DNA of 64,000 nt from Brevundimonas bacteroides DSM 4726 (GCF_000701445.1 NZ_JNIX01000007.1:355501-419500); one strand, 5' to 3'; shown: positions 25,328 to 34,417, counted from the stretch's first letter. Notes: generated by a model from the sequence alone, not told the origin. Translations and numbers: made by a program.

Positions 25328-26011
25328 GTGAGCGATAACCAGAAACAACTCGCCGGCGAAGCCGCCGCGCTCCGCGTCGAACCGGGCATGGTCGTCGGCC
25401 TCGGCACCGGCTCCACTGCCGCATGGTTCGTCAAGGCGCTGGCCGCCCGCGACCTGTCCGATCTCCGCTGCGTCCCGACGTCGGAGAAGACCGCCGACCT
25501 GGCCCGCGAGCTGGGCCTCCCGCTCGCCGCGCTCGACGACGTCTCCCGCATCGACCTGACCGTCGACGGGGCCGACGAGGTCGGTCCCGGCCTCGCCCTT
25601 ATCAAGGGCGGCGGCGCGGCGCTGCTGCGCGAAAAGCTGGTGTGGGAGGCGTCGGATCGCTGCATCGTCATCGCCGACGCCGCCAAGGTCGTGCCGGTGC
25701 TCGGCGCCTTCCCCCTGCCCATCGAGGTCGTCGCCTTCGGCCACCGCTCGACGGCCAACCGCATCATGGACGTCCTGACCGACCACGACATCGCCATGCC
25801 GGCCCGCCTGCGCCAGGCCGATCGCGGGGTCGTCCGCACCGACGGCGGCAACGTCATCTATGACGCGAAGTGCCAGGCCATCCACGACCCGGTCCGCCTC
25901 GCCGACGATCTGAAGCTGATCACCGGCGTGGTCGAGCACGGCCTGTTCCTCGACCTCGCCGACGAGGCCATCATCGGCGATGACGGCGGGGTGAGGACCC
26001 TGCTGCCGTAG
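25328..26011 (+). CDS. rpiA: Ribose-5-phosphate isomerase A
   Basis: A 227-residue protein with RpiA motifs: VVGLGTGSTAAWFVKAL (phosphate site), DLTVDGADEVGPGLALIKGGGAALLREK (catalytic acid and lysine) and a C-terminal ITGVVEHGLFLDLADEAIIG. It interconverts ribose-5-phosphate and ribulose-5-phosphate in the pentose phosphate pathway. I use GTG 25328; the purine-rich GGAGAGGG five bases upstream comes from the end of the palindromic repeat, so the repeat appears to supply the ribosome site. Co-transcription with glmU through the repeat is possible. Confidence 0.95.
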   Translation: MSDNQKQLAGEAAALRVEPGMVVGLGTGSTAAWFVKALAARDLSDLRCVPTSEKTADLARELGLPLAALDDVSRIDLTVDGADEVGPGLALIKGGGAALLREKLVWEASDRCIVIADAAKVVPVLGAFPLPIEVVAFGHRSTANRIMDVLTDHDIAMPARLRQADRGVVRTDGGNVIYDAKCQAIHDPVRLADDLKLITGVVEHGLFLDLADEAIIGDDGGVRTLLP

Positions 26012-26055
26012 ATGGAGCCCTGATGCCGGCATCGGGCAGGTGGCGGAAGTGGCGG

Positions 26056-26289
26056 TTCATCACAACGGGCACAGCGAAGGCACAAAGGACACGACGAGAC
26101 CGAGCGCGCTTCGGCGGCGACGACCGCTCGCCCTGAAGATCGCCTCGAAATTTGACGCTTCGCGTCTCCGGGTAACCGGCGGCGCAGCCGCATCCCAATC
26201 ATCGATGCATCCAGTGGCCGGTCGACGACCGGGCCGTCCGCTCGGTCCCGTCGTGTCCGTTGTGCCTTCGCTGTGCTCGTTGTGATGAA
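26056..26289. repeat. 234-base inverted-repeat element (MITE-like)
   Basis: Two 51-base arms (26056-26106 and 26239-26289) are inverted copies with 48 of 51 positions matching, beginning TTCATCACAACGGGCACAGC and ending CGCTGTGCTCGTTGTGATGAA in the second arm. The 132-base centre holds no convincing ORF. It fills the 324-base gap between rpiA and the TauE gene. No target duplication is evident, and it is unrelated to the other repeat family. Confidence 0.85.
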
Positions 26290-26335
26290 ACTTGTCGTTT
26301 GCGACCTCGGCACCCGTTGATCTGGACCCCGGTCT

Positions 26336-27076
26336 TCACCCTAACGCCAGCTTGGCCGAGGCGATCAGCAGCACCACCGCCAGCGCCTGAAGCAGGCGAG
26401 GCCCGCTCAGCCGCTGGATGCCGACGAACGTCCCCACCACGGCCCCGACCGCCACCGCCAGCACGAACCAGGGCAGCTCCGTGGGCAGTCGCCCCACTGT
26501 CGTCAAACTGCCCAGCAGGCCGGAGATCGACACGCACAGGATGAAGGCCGACGACACGCCAGACGTTTTCTGCGGCGTCTCCCACCCCATCAGAAGGATC
26601 AGCGGGCTCAGGAAGATCCCGCCCCCCGTCCCCGTCAGCCCCGACAGCGTCCCGATCGCGCCACCGGCGACAAGCCTTAGCCCAGTGTGCGGCGGCTTCG
26701 GATCGCTCAGCGCCCTCATCGGTCGGGGCCACAGCAGGCGGACCGCCGCCAGCAACAGCACGACCGCCACCACCGGCCGATAGAGCTCCGGCGGCAGCGG
26801 AAACCGTCCGGCGATGAAGGCGCAAGGGATGGCGGCGATCACGAACGGCAGCAGCAGCGACAGGTTGAACCGCCCGGCGCGCACGTATCGAACCGTTGCA
26901 TAGCTGGCGACCAGCACGTTCAGCACCAGCGCGGTCGGCCGCATAACCTCGGGCTCGACGGCGAACAGGGCCATGATCGCCAGATAGGCCGACGCCCCCG
27001 CATGCCCGACCGAGGTGTAGAGCGCCGCCCCCAGCCCCATCAGGACCGCGATCATCAGGATGGTCGTCGGTTCCAC
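26336..27076 (-). CDS. TauE/SafE family (TSUP) membrane exporter
   Basis: I use GTG 27076, with AGGAG five bases upstream, rather than an ATG 78 bases earlier that adds a non-hydrophobic tail. The resulting 246-residue protein starts with EPTTILMIAVLMGLGAALY and has about eight membrane helices in two homologous halves. Glycine-rich loops typical of TSUP proteins are present (TSVGHAGASAYLAIM and GLTGTGGGIFLSPLILLMGW). Members export sulfite, sulfoacetate or related organic anions. The substrate here is not known. The 3' end faces the inverted-repeat element. Confidence 0.88.
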   Translation of the reverse strand: MEPTTILMIAVLMGLGAALYTSVGHAGASAYLAIMALFAVEPEVMRPTALVLNVLVASYATVRYVRAGRFNLSLLLPFVIAAIPCAFIAGRFPLPPELYRPVVAVVLLLAAVRLLWPRPMRALSDPKPPHTGLRLVAGGAIGTLSGLTGTGGGIFLSPLILLMGWETPQKTSGVSSAFILCVSISGLLGSLTTVGRLPTELPWFVLAVAVGAVVGTFVGIQRLSGPRLLQALAVVLLIASAKLALG

Positions 27077-27310
27077 GCGGGCTCCTGTGTTGGGCTTTGG
27101 TCTGTGGGCAGGACCAAACTGCGTCGATTCCCCGCCTCGGTCTTCGCTGCCCAAAAGCCGACGGTTTCGCAGTCGTAAGAGACGCCCCCGCCTTGCCGCC
27201 GGACCCCGCTACGCCTACGTCCACGCCCTTGAAGAGGTTCGCCGAAGCGGCGGATTTCAGACGTTCCAGACCATTCAGACGCTGTTTTCGATGACGGCGC
27301 GGGGCCCGCG

Positions 27311-28705
27311 ATGACGACCTACGACTACGATCTCTTCGTCATCGGCGCGGGCTCCGGCGGGGTGCGCGCGGCGCGGCTGACGGCCCTGTCCGGCAGGCGG
27401 GTTGCGGTGGCGGAAGAACACCGGGTCGGCGGCACCTGCGTGATCCGCGGCTGCGTGCCCAAGAAGTTCATGGTCATGGCCTCGGACTTCGCCCACAGCT
27501 TCGACATCGCCGAGGGCTATGGCTGGACCATCGACGCCACCTTCGACTGGCCCAAGTTCATCGAGACCAAGGACGTCGAGATCGCCCGCCTGTCGGGCCT
27601 CTACGTCGCCAATCTCGGCAAGGCCGGGGTTGAACTGGTCCACGGTCGCGCCGTGCTGCAGGACGCCCACACCGTCGCCATCGCCGGCAAGGGCGAGGAC
27701 GGCGGCGACCGGATCGTCACGGCCGAGCGCATCCTGATCGCCACGGGCGGCCGCCCGTGGCTGCCGACCGAGATCCCCGGCATCGAACACGCCATCACCT
27801 CGGAAGAGGCCTTCCACCTGCCGGAACTGCCGAAGCGCATCCTGATCGCGGGCGGTGGCTACATCGCGGTCGAGTTCGCCGGGATCTTTGCCGGCCTCGG
27901 CGTCGAGACGACGCTTATCTATCGCGGCCCCAACATCCTGCGCGGCTTCGATGACGACGTCCGCGCACATCTCGCCGCCGAGATCGACAAGCGCGGCATC
28001 AAGGTCATCCTCGGCTGCCAGCACGCCGAGATCCGCAAGACCGAGATGGGCCTGCTCAACGTGCTCGAGAACGGCATGGAGCTGGAGACCGACGTCGTCA
28101 TGTTCGCCACCGGCCGCGCGCCACACGTCAAGGGCCTGGGTCTGGAGACGGCGGGTGTCGAACTGAATGACAAGGGCGCGATCAAGGTCGACGAGTTCTC
28201 GAAGACGACGGCCGACAACATCTGGGCCATCGGCGACGTGACGGATCGCATGAACCTGACGCCCGTCGCCATCCGCGAGGCCGTGGCCTTCCACGAGACA
28301 GTCTATCGCGACAACCCGCAGGCCTTCGACTACGAAGCGGTCGCGACGGCGGTCTTCAGCCAGCCGCCCGTCGGCGTCGTGGGCCTGACGGAGCATGAGG
28401 CGCGCAGGGCATGCTCCGGCGAAGTCGACGTCTATGTGACCCGCTTCCGGCCGATGAAGTACGCCTTCACGGGCTCTGACGAGCGCATGTTAATGAAGCT
28501 GGTGGTCGACGCGACGTCCGACCGCGTCGTCGGCGTCCACATCGTCGGTCCCGAGGCTCCAGAGATGATCCAGCTGGCCGCCATCGCCGTGAAGGCCGGC
28601 CTGACCAAGGCCCAGTGGGACGCCACCTGCGCCGTCCACCCCACCATGGCCGAGGAACTGGTGACGCTGAGGGTCAAGCAGACGTCGGAAACGAACGCGG
28701 GGTGA
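27311..28705 (+). CDS. gor: Glutathione-disulfide reductase
   Basis: A 464-residue flavoprotein disulfide reductase. It has the FAD motif [15 protein letters not shown], the redox pair Cys43/Cys48 in [14 protein letters not shown], the NADP site [22 protein letters not shown], the second FAD site [10 protein letters not shown], and the C-terminal His-Glu pair in [13 protein letters not shown]. The CVIRGC spacing is the form seen in alphaproteobacterial and cyanobacterial glutathione reductases. It keeps glutathione reduced in the cytoplasm using NADPH. Confidence 0.95.
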   Translation: MTTYDYDLFVIGAGSGGVRAARLTALSGRRVAVAEEHRVGGTCVIRGCVPKKFMVMASDFAHSFDIAEGYGWTIDATFDWPKFIETKDVEIARLSGLYVANLGKAGVELVHGRAVLQDAHTVAIAGKGEDGGDRIVTAERILIATGGRPWLPTEIPGIEHAITSEEAFHLPELPKRILIAGGGYIAVEFAGIFAGLGVETTLIYRGPNILRGFDDDVRAHLAAEIDKRGIKVILGCQHAEIRKTEMGLLNVLENGMELETDVVMFATGRAPHVKGLGLETAGVELNDKGAIKVDEFSKTTADNIWAIGDVTDRMNLTPVAIREAVAFHETVYRDNPQAFDYEAVATAVFSQPPVGVVGLTEHEARRACSGEVDVYVTRFRPMKYAFTGSDERMLMKLVVDATSDRVVGVHIVGPEAPEMIQLAAIAVKAGLTKAQWDATCAVHPTMAEELVTLRVKQTSETNAG

Positions 28706-28757
28706 CCGCGACGCCGGGTTCATTGTTTCGCAGCCGCGAGAAGCTTATCCTAAGCCC

Positions 28758-30128
28758 ATGAGTACGCGCTGGACGCCCGAGAGCTGGAGAACCAAGACCG
28801 CCCTGCACATGCCGGCGGACTATCCGGACCCCCGCGCCCTGACGGCGGTCGAGGACGAACTGCGCGCGCTTCCGCCCCTGGTCTTCGCGGGCGAGGCGCG
28901 TCGGCTCAAGGATCGCCTGGCCCAGGTCGAGGCTGGCGAGGCCTTCCTGCTCCAGGGCGGCGACTGCGCCGAGAGCTTCAAGGAATTTTCCACCGACAAC
29001 ATCCGCGACACCTTCCGCCTGTTGCTGCAGATGGCGGTGGTCCTGACCTTCGCGGGACGCAAGCCCGTGGTGAAGGTCGGCCGCATCGCCGGTCAGTTCG
29101 CCAAGCCCCGCTCGGCGCCAACCGAGACGATCGATGGCGTCACCCTGCCCAGCTATCGTGGCGATAACATCAACGGCTCGGCCTTCACCCCGGAAGAGCG
29201 GTTGCCCGATCCCCAGCGCCTGCTGAAGGCCTACAACCAGTCGGCCTCGACGCTGAACCTGCTGCGCGCCTTCGCCGGGGGTGGATACGCCGACCTCTAC
29301 AACATCCACCGCTGGACCCAGGGCTTTGCCGACAGCGGGGTAGGGGCCCAGTACCGCGAACTGGCCGACAAGATCGCCGAGGCCCTGGCCTTCATGGAGG
29401 CCGTTGGTGTCACGCCGGAAACGCATCCGGACCTCAGCCGCGTCGAGGTCTTCACCTCGCACGAGGCCCTGCTGCTGAACGTCGAAAGCGCTCTGACCCG
29501 TCTGGACGGGGCGTCGGGCGAATGGTTCGACACCTCGGCCCACATGATGTGGATCGGCGAACGCACGCGCCAGTTGGACGGCGCCCACGTCGAGTTCATG
29601 CGCGGCATCAGGAACCCGATCGGCGTCAAGTGCGGCCCGACGATGGAGCCGGACGACCTCTTGCCCCTGATCGATGCGCTCAATCCCGACAATACGCCGG
29701 GCCGTCTGACGCTGATCGGCCGCTTCGGCCATGACAAGGTCCACGACCGCCTGCCGCGCCTGATGAAGGCGGTGAAGGCGCACGGCAAGCGTGTCATCTG
29801 GTCGATTGACCCGATGCACGGCAACACCCTGATGGCGCAGAGCGGCTACAAGACCCGCCCGTTCGACCGGATCATCGGCGAGGTGAAGGGCTTCATCGAC
29901 GTGGCGGAGGCGGAAGGGGTGCACCCCGGCGGCGTCCATCTGGAGATGACGGGCCAGAACGTCACCGAATGCATCGGCGGCGCCCAGGCCGTGACCGAGG
30001 ACGATCTGTCCAGCCGCTACCACACCCACTGCGACCCGCGTCTGAACGCCGATCAGGCGCTGGAGCTGGCCTTCCTGATCGCCGAGCGGCTCAAGACCGG
30101 CCGGCTGGCGCGCGCGGCGGCGGCGTGA
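28758..30128 (+). CDS. aroG: 3-deoxy-7-phosphoheptulonate synthase, class II
   Basis: The 456-residue protein matches the plant-type class II DAHP synthases: [20 protein letters not shown] at the start, [32 protein letters not shown], and [11 protein letters not shown] and [12 protein letters not shown] near the C-terminus. It condenses phosphoenolpyruvate and erythrose-4-phosphate, the entry step of aromatic amino acid synthesis. Its stop overlaps the GTG start of the prephenate dehydratase gene, so the two are coupled. The gene symbol is not fixed across species; aroA or aroH names also occur. Confidence 0.93.
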   Translation: MSTRWTPESWRTKTALHMPADYPDPRALTAVEDELRALPPLVFAGEARRLKDRLAQVEAGEAFLLQGGDCAESFKEFSTDNIRDTFRLLLQMAVVLTFAGRKPVVKVGRIAGQFAKPRSAPTETIDGVTLPSYRGDNINGSAFTPEERLPDPQRLLKAYNQSASTLNLLRAFAGGGYADLYNIHRWTQGFADSGVGAQYRELADKIAEALAFMEAVGVTPETHPDLSRVEVFTSHEALLLNVESALTRLDGASGEWFDTSAHMMWIGERTRQLDGAHVEFMRGIRNPIGVKCGPTMEPDDLLPLIDALNPDNTPGRLTLIGRFGHDKVHDRLPRLMKAVKAHGKRVIWSIDPMHGNTLMAQSGYKTRPFDRIIGEVKGFIDVAEAEGVHPGGVHLEMTGQNVTECIGGAQAVTEDDLSSRYHTHCDPRLNADQALELAFLIAERLKTGRLARAAAA

Positions 30129-30709
30129 CCTCCGGCATCGGCCGGCCCGACGGCGACGACCGGGCCGGTCGCACGGCCTTCCAGGGCGCGCCGGGCGCCT
30201 TCAGTCATGAGGCCTGCGTCGAGCTGCGTCCCTGGGATGAGCATGTCCCCTTCGAGACCTTCGCCGAAGCCATTCAGGCCGTGAAATCCGGCGCTTGCGA
30301 CTGCGCCCTCATCCCGGTCGAGAATTCCACCATCGGGGTCGTCGAGCCCGCCGCCACCCTGGTCGCCGAGGCCGGCCTGCCGGTGGTCGCCGAGGTCTGG
30401 CGCAAGATCCAGATCGCCCTCATGGCCGTCCCTGGCGCCGAGGTCGGCCATCTGCGCACCGTCCACAGCCACCCTGTGGCGCTTCGCCAGTGCACGGCCA
30501 AGATCGCCGCGCTCGGCCTGGACGTCGTTGAGGCCTTCGACACCGCCGGGGCCGCGCGAGAGGTGTCCGAACTCGGCGACCGCACACGCGCCGCCCTGGC
30601 TCCCGTCGCAGCAGCCGAGGTCTACGGCCTGTCGATTCTGCGCAACGACCTTCAGGATTCGGACACGAACAGCACGCGGTTTGTCCTCCTGGCGCGACAA
30701 CCGGGTTGA
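30125..30709 (+). CDS. pheA: Prephenate dehydratase lacking an ACT domain
   Basis: I start at GTG 30125, which overlaps the stop of the DAHP synthase gene. The 194-residue product covers the catalytic dehydratase domain: [50 protein letters not shown], and the TRF catalytic motif in [14 protein letters not shown]. It converts prephenate to phenylpyruvate. Normal PheA has a further 80-100 residue ACT domain for phenylalanine feedback. Here the protein stops nine residues after TRF and no ACT sequence is seen in the three frames downstream. Regulation may thus be at gene expression level. Confidence 0.88.
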   Translation: MTSGIGRPDGDDRAGRTAFQGAPGAFSHEACVELRPWDEHVPFETFAEAIQAVKSGACDCALIPVENSTIGVVEPAATLVAEAGLPVVAEVWRKIQIALMAVPGAEVGHLRTVHSHPVALRQCTAKIAALGLDVVEAFDTAGAAREVSELGDRTRAALAPVAAAEVYGLSILRNDLQDSDTNSTRFVLLARQPG

Positions 30710-30752
30710 CGGCGCACGATCCTTGCGTGCCATTAGGTGATACGGGCCGCTA

Positions 30753-30878
30753 ATGGCCCGCGAACCGAGCCCGATCATGTCCCCGCGCGCTTGCCTCTCG
30801 ACCCTTTCGCCCCGTTCGCGCGCGGCCGGCTCGTTTTATCTCGGCTATCGCTTCTACGGCTTTCGATACGCCGGCTGA
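30753..30878 (+). CDS. Phe/Tyr-rich leader peptide (candidate attenuator)
   Basis: An ORF of 41 codons (ATG 30753, alternative in-frame ATG 30777) ends in SFYLGYRFYGFRYAG, where seven of fifteen residues are Phe or Tyr. The aromatic codons occupy 30834-30869, just before the stop TGA 30876. TTGACG at 30706-30711 could be the -35 box of a promoter upstream. AGGTGA (30735-30740) is a possible but distant ribosome site for ATG 30753. The peptide lies 114 bases before the chorismate mutase gene, which feeds Phe and Tyr synthesis. It matches the logic of amino-acid attenuation leaders. Confidence 0.65.
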   Translation: MAREPSPIMSPRACLSTLSPRSRAAGSFYLGYRFYGFRYAG

Positions 30879-30941
30879 GGCCAGGCGCGCTTCTCGCACC
30901 TGACAGCCTCGCCGGCGACCGCCCTGACCCGGGGCGGCGGC
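30825..30941 (+). promoter_or_regulatory. Candidate attenuator with three GCCGGC segments
   Basis: Self-complementary GCCGGC occurs before the aromatic codons (30825-30830), over the last two codons of the leader (30870-30875), and downstream (30911-30916). The third also starts a terminator-like hairpin, GCCG...CCGCCC with GGGCGG...CGGC (30911-30941). Segment 2 can pair with 1 or 3, and 3 can alternatively join the last hairpin, as in classical attenuators. No T-run follows the hairpin. Confidence 0.55.
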
Positions 30942-30992
30942 GCACCCACGCACCCCTCACATCGAAACGCACCCGTTGAAAGCTCACCCGCC

Positions 30993-31763
30993 ATGCCAAA
31001 ATCGAACCTCCAGCAAGTCTGGCCCGACATGAACCCCGAGGAGATGTCGCCCGAGCAGATGGCGCTCGCCGCCCTGCGTCACGAGATCGACCTCATAGAC
31101 GACGAGATGCTGGCCCTGTTCCAGAAGCGCCTCGCCATCGCCGCCAAGGTGGGCCTCGCCAAGGACGCGCCGCACGGCCCCCACACCAAGCTGCGCCCCG
31201 ACCGCGAGCAGACCGTCCTGTCCCGCGTCCTGTCCAAGGCTCAGCCCGAGAACGCCACCGCCGTCGAAGGCCTCTGGCGCGAGATCGTCGGCTGGGGCCT
31301 GGCCCAGCAGGGGCAACTCCAGGTCCAGGTCTGGGCCCCCGTCGACCCGACCCGCGCCTTCGACGGGGCGCGTCACCGCTTCGGCTCGGCGGCGTCGATC
31401 CGGATGGTGCGCGACGCCCAGGCCGCGCTCGCCTTCGCCGCCGAGGGCAAGGGCGTGGCGGTGCTGGCGGTCAATACCGACGACCCTTGGTGGGTCGGCC
31501 TGCGCCGAGACTGGTCATCCTTGAGCGTCTTCGACGGCTTCGGCCAGGCGGGCGGACAGCCCAGCTCGCTCGCCGTGGGCAAGATCGACCCCGCCGCCCT
31601 GCCGACCGGCCGCAGCGTCATCGTCACGGCGGGCGGGGACGCGGGCGACGGCGGCGGGGCGCGCCGCTGGGGTCTGAACACCCACCACGGCTGGACCCTG
31701 GCTCTGACCGACGCCCGGCTCACGCCCGGCGACGCCGAGGGCTGCGTCGGCGCGATCGCCTAG
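30993..31763 (+). CDS. Chorismate mutase with uncharacterised C-terminal domain
   Basis: The 256-residue protein has an AroQ-type chorismate mutase domain in about residues 20-105 (MALAALRHEIDLIDDEMLALFQKRLAIAAKVGLAK, then KLRPDREQTVLSRVL and GLWREIVG). It turns chorismate into prephenate for Phe and Tyr. The remaining 140 residues (for example SIRMVRDAQAALAFAAEGKG and VAVLAVNTDDPWWVGLRRDW) are not an ACT domain and I cannot name them; a ligand-binding role is possible. Together with the upstream dehydratase this looks like a split P-protein. The 3' end overlaps a convergent cytochrome gene by four bases. Confidence 0.82.
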   Translation: MPKSNLQQVWPDMNPEEMSPEQMALAALRHEIDLIDDEMLALFQKRLAIAAKVGLAKDAPHGPHTKLRPDREQTVLSRVLSKAQPENATAVEGLWREIVGWGLAQQGQLQVQVWAPVDPTRAFDGARHRFGSAASIRMVRDAQAALAFAAEGKGVAVLAVNTDDPWWVGLRRDWSSLSVFDGFGQAGGQPSSLAVGKIDPAALPTGRSVIVTAGGDAGDGGGARRWGLNTHHGWTLALTDARLTPGDAEGCVGAIA

Positions 31764-32272
31764 GCGGCAGGCGCGGGCGGCGTTGCGCCAGGCGGCAGGG
31801 GCTCCGGAGCCTGCTCGCCCGCGTCGCCGGGCAGCTGGCGGATGTAGCGATAGATCGCCCGCTTGTCGGCCTCCGACATGGCGCGCGCGCTCGGCCACGG
31901 CATGGGTGGCAGGCTCGAGCCGGTGGCCAGCAGCTCGACCCACTGGTCCTCGCTCAGTCGCTGCGTCGTCAGCCTCAGGTTCTTGCCATAGGTCGTGCCC
32001 CACGGGCCAGTATGGCCTTCGGTCGAGCCCTTCAGCCACTCGGCTTCCGGCGGTTGAGCGCCGTTGGTCGCGGCGTACTGCGGCGTGTGACAATCGTTGC
32101 AGCCGCCAACCAGCACCAGATAGCGACCAGCCTCGATATCGCTGGCCGCGAGCACCATCGGCGTCTCGCCGGTCTCCGCCGAGGCGCTGATGGTCCTGGT
32201 GACGCTGCCGTCGCACGCCGCCAGCAGCATAGCCGCGCCCGCACAGGCGAGCGCCGTCATCATCGTCTTCAT
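31760..32272 (-). CDS. Cytochrome c lipoprotein
   Basis: The 170-residue protein has a lipoprotein signal with cysteine at residue 20 (GAAMLLAAC), and one haem c site, CNDCH, at 58-62. A distal ligand methionine is likely in SLPPMPWPS or nearby, and a C-terminal Pro/Ala tail follows. The motif set YLVLVGGCNDCHTP and LSEDQWVELLATG resembles small monohaem cytochromes that pair with oxidoreductases. The protein would be anchored on the periplasmic side of a membrane. No partner enzyme is adjacent. Confidence 0.85.
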   Translation of the reverse strand: MKTMMTALACAGAAMLLAACDGSVTRTISASAETGETPMVLAASDIEAGRYLVLVGGCNDCHTPQYAATNGAQPPEAEWLKGSTEGHTGPWGTTYGKNLRLTTQRLSEDQWVELLATGSSLPPMPWPSARAMSEADKRAIYRYIRQLPGDAGEQAPEPLPPGATPPAPAA

Positions 32273-32375
32273 TTCAAAGTCCCCCGTTCTCCCAACGTCA
32301 GGGAAGGGGAGTCTAAGCGCTAGGTCAAGCTCGACCGGAATCGCCTATGCTGACGGCGACCTGTCCGGGGCCGGC

Positions 32376-33560
32376 ATGAACACCACCGAGATCTTCCTGA
32401 TCGCGATGCTGATCATCTTCAGCGTCCCCTATCTAGTGTGGCGGCTGTTCCGCACGGACCATTACGCGCCCCTCGTGGTCGTCCAGATCATCGGCGGCAT
32501 CCTTCTGGGACCCGGCGTGCTGGGCGCGGTGTTTCCCGACTACTACGCCTTCGTCTTCCGGCCCCAAGTCATCCAGTCCCTGAACGGCGTCGCCTGGTGG
32601 GCGGTGATGATCTTCGTCTGGCTGGCGGGCATAGAGCTCGACCTCAAGGCCGCCTGGGCCAACCGCACCGAGACGGGCGTGACGGCGGGGCTCGCCCTCG
32701 TCATGCCCCTGCTGTTCGGCTGTGCGGCGGCCGCCGTGTTGCTCCAGTTTCCAGGTTGGGTCGGCGAGCGGGGCCAGACCTGGCAGGTTCTGGCGGGCAT
32801 GGGCATGGCTTGCGCGGTCACGGCGCTGCCGATCCTTGTCCTGTTCCTCGACAAGCTGGGCGTGCTGAGGAGCGACCTCGGTCAACGGGTGCTGCGCTAC
32901 GCCAGCCTGGACGACATCGCCATTTGGGGCGTCCTGGCGCTCATCATCCTGGACTGGGACCGGCTGGGGCGGCAGGCGGCCTTTCTGGTCGGCTTCCCCA
33001 TCGCCTCGATCGCCGTCCGCGCCCTGATGCGGCGCATTCCCCAGACGGACCGCTGGTACGTCGGCCTGATCTGGCTGGCGGCCATGGGCTTCGTCGGCGA
33101 CTGGGCGGGGCTGCACTACATGGTCGGCGCCTTCCTGGCGGGCGTGGTGCTGGACAAGGACCTGTTCGAGGAGCGCCAGATGGACAGCTTCCGCCACATC
33201 GTCCTGATGACCATCATGCCGGTCTTCTTCCTGTCGACGGGCCTGCGCACCCAGTGGGACGTGGGGGGCCTGATGGTCTTCGGCGCGGCGGCTTTGCTGC
33301 TGGTCGCGGCGGTGGCGGGTAAGCTGGCGGGCGTTCACCTCGCCGGGCGCGTCCTGAAGTGGCCAAAGGGGGAGGCGGCCGTGATCGGATGGCTGCTGCA
33401 GACCAAGGCGCTGATCATGATCATCTTCGCCAACATCCTGCTGGACAAGGCGATCATCACGAATGCGGCCTTCACGGCGCTTTTGCTGATGGCCGTGGGC
33501 TCGACCATGCTGACCATTCCGATGGTCAAGCCGAGGTTGGCGCGGCTGACGGCGTCCTAG
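32376..33560 (+). CDS. Cation:proton antiporter (CPA2/Kef-like membrane part)
   Basis: I use ATG 32376; a longer frame exists but its extension overlaps the divergent cytochrome gene and is not hydrophobic. The 394-residue product has about 12 membrane helices: VVVQIIGGILLGPGVLGAVF, VMIFVWLAGIELDLKAAW, ACAVTALPILVLFLDKLGV, SLDDIAIWGVLALIILDW (the conserved DD pair) and AGLHYMVGAFLAGVVLDKDL. This is the sodium/hydrogen exchanger fold, without the C-terminal NAD-binding domain of KefB/C. The ion is K+ or Na+ but cannot be decided. It overlaps convergent panC by four bases. Confidence 0.87.
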   Translation: MNTTEIFLIAMLIIFSVPYLVWRLFRTDHYAPLVVVQIIGGILLGPGVLGAVFPDYYAFVFRPQVIQSLNGVAWWAVMIFVWLAGIELDLKAAWANRTETGVTAGLALVMPLLFGCAAAAVLLQFPGWVGERGQTWQVLAGMGMACAVTALPILVLFLDKLGVLRSDLGQRVLRYASLDDIAIWGVLALIILDWDRLGRQAAFLVGFPIASIAVRALMRRIPQTDRWYVGLIWLAAMGFVGDWAGLHYMVGAFLAGVVLDKDLFEERQMDSFRHIVLMTIMPVFFLSTGLRTQWDVGGLMVFGAAALLLVAAVAGKLAGVHLAGRVLKWPKGEAAVIGWLLQTKALIMIIFANILLDKAIITNAAFTALLLMAVGSTMLTIPMVKPRLARLTAS

Positions 33561-34417
33561 ACCGCCATGTTGTCGATGAGCCGCGTCTTGCCCAGCCAGG
33601 CAGCGGCCAGGATGCGGGCGGGCGCATCCACAACGCCGTTGGCGAACGCCGCCAGATCCTCAGCCCGACGCACGGCGACGTAGTCGACCCGCTCGAACCC
33701 GATCTTGAGCAGTTCGGCGTAGGCCTCGCGCTCCACCGCCGCCAGCGGCCGCCAGTCCGCCGCCTTGATCGCGGCCTCGGCCAGCACGCCGTTCAGCCGC
33801 CGCGCGACGGCCAGCTCGGCCTCGGACAGGTAGGCGTTGCGTGAGGACAGGGCCAAACCATGCCTGTCCCGCTCCGTCGGCGCCCCTACGATCTCGGTCG
33901 GAATGTCCAGGTCGCGGGCCATTCGTCGCACGACCAGCAGCTGCTGATAGTCCTTCTCCCCGAAGACGGCGACGTCCGCCTGGACCTGGTTCAACAGCTT
34001 GGCCACGACCACCGCCACCCCGCCGAAGAAGTGCGGGCGGAAGTCCGTCTCCAGACCTTGCGATGGCCCGGCGACGTTGACGCTGGTCGAAAAGCCCTCG
34101 GGATACATTTCGTCGACGCTGGGCGCGAACAGCAGGTGACACCCCGCGCCCGCCAGCAGCTCGGCGTCCTGCGCTTCCCGCCTCGGATAGGTGCCCAGGT
34201 CCTCGTGCGCGGCGAACTGGGTCGGGTTGACGAAGACGCTGGCGACCACGCGATCGGCCCGCTGATCCGCCTCGCGCACCAGCGTCAGGTGCCCCTCATG
34301 AAGCGCCCCCATCGTCGGCACGAAGGCCACGCTCAGCCCCTGACGCCGCCATCCGCGCACGGTCTGGCGCAACGCGGCGACGCTTCGCGCGATAGGCAGG
34401 GGAGGGTGTTCGCTCAT
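33557..34417 (-). CDS. panC: Pantothenate synthetase PanC
   Basis: I use ATG 34417 (286 aa); an in-frame upstream ATG at 34681 would add 88 residues without similarity. Motifs are SVAFVPTMGALHEGHLTLV (the HIGH-type ATP site), VASVFVNPTQFAAHEDLGTYPR, FFGGVAVVVAKLLNQVQADVAVFGEKDYQQL and LALSSRNAYL. The enzyme joins pantoate and beta-alanine with ATP, giving pantothenate for coenzyme A. It is divergent from a SPOR-domain lipoprotein gene, 76 bases away. Confidence 0.95.
   Translation of the reverse strand: MSEHPPLPIARSVAALRQTVRGWRRQGLSVAFVPTMGALHEGHLTLVREADQRADRVVASVFVNPTQFAAHEDLGTYPRREAQDAELLAGAGCHLLFAPSVDEMYPEGFSTSVNVAGPSQGLETDFRPHFFGGVAVVVAKLLNQVQADVAVFGEKDYQQLLVVRRMARDLDIPTEIVGAPTERDRHGLALSSRNAYLSEAELAVARRLNGVLAEAAIKAADWRPLAAVEREAYAELLKIGFERVDYVAVRRAEDLAAFANGVVDAPARILAAAWLGKTRLIDNMAV

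Noticed and set aside
30737..30979. 80-codon frame overlapping the leader peptide
   Set aside because: It is Arg/Pro/Leu-rich without motifs and lies in another frame. The aromatic run and stem arrangement favour the leader ORF.
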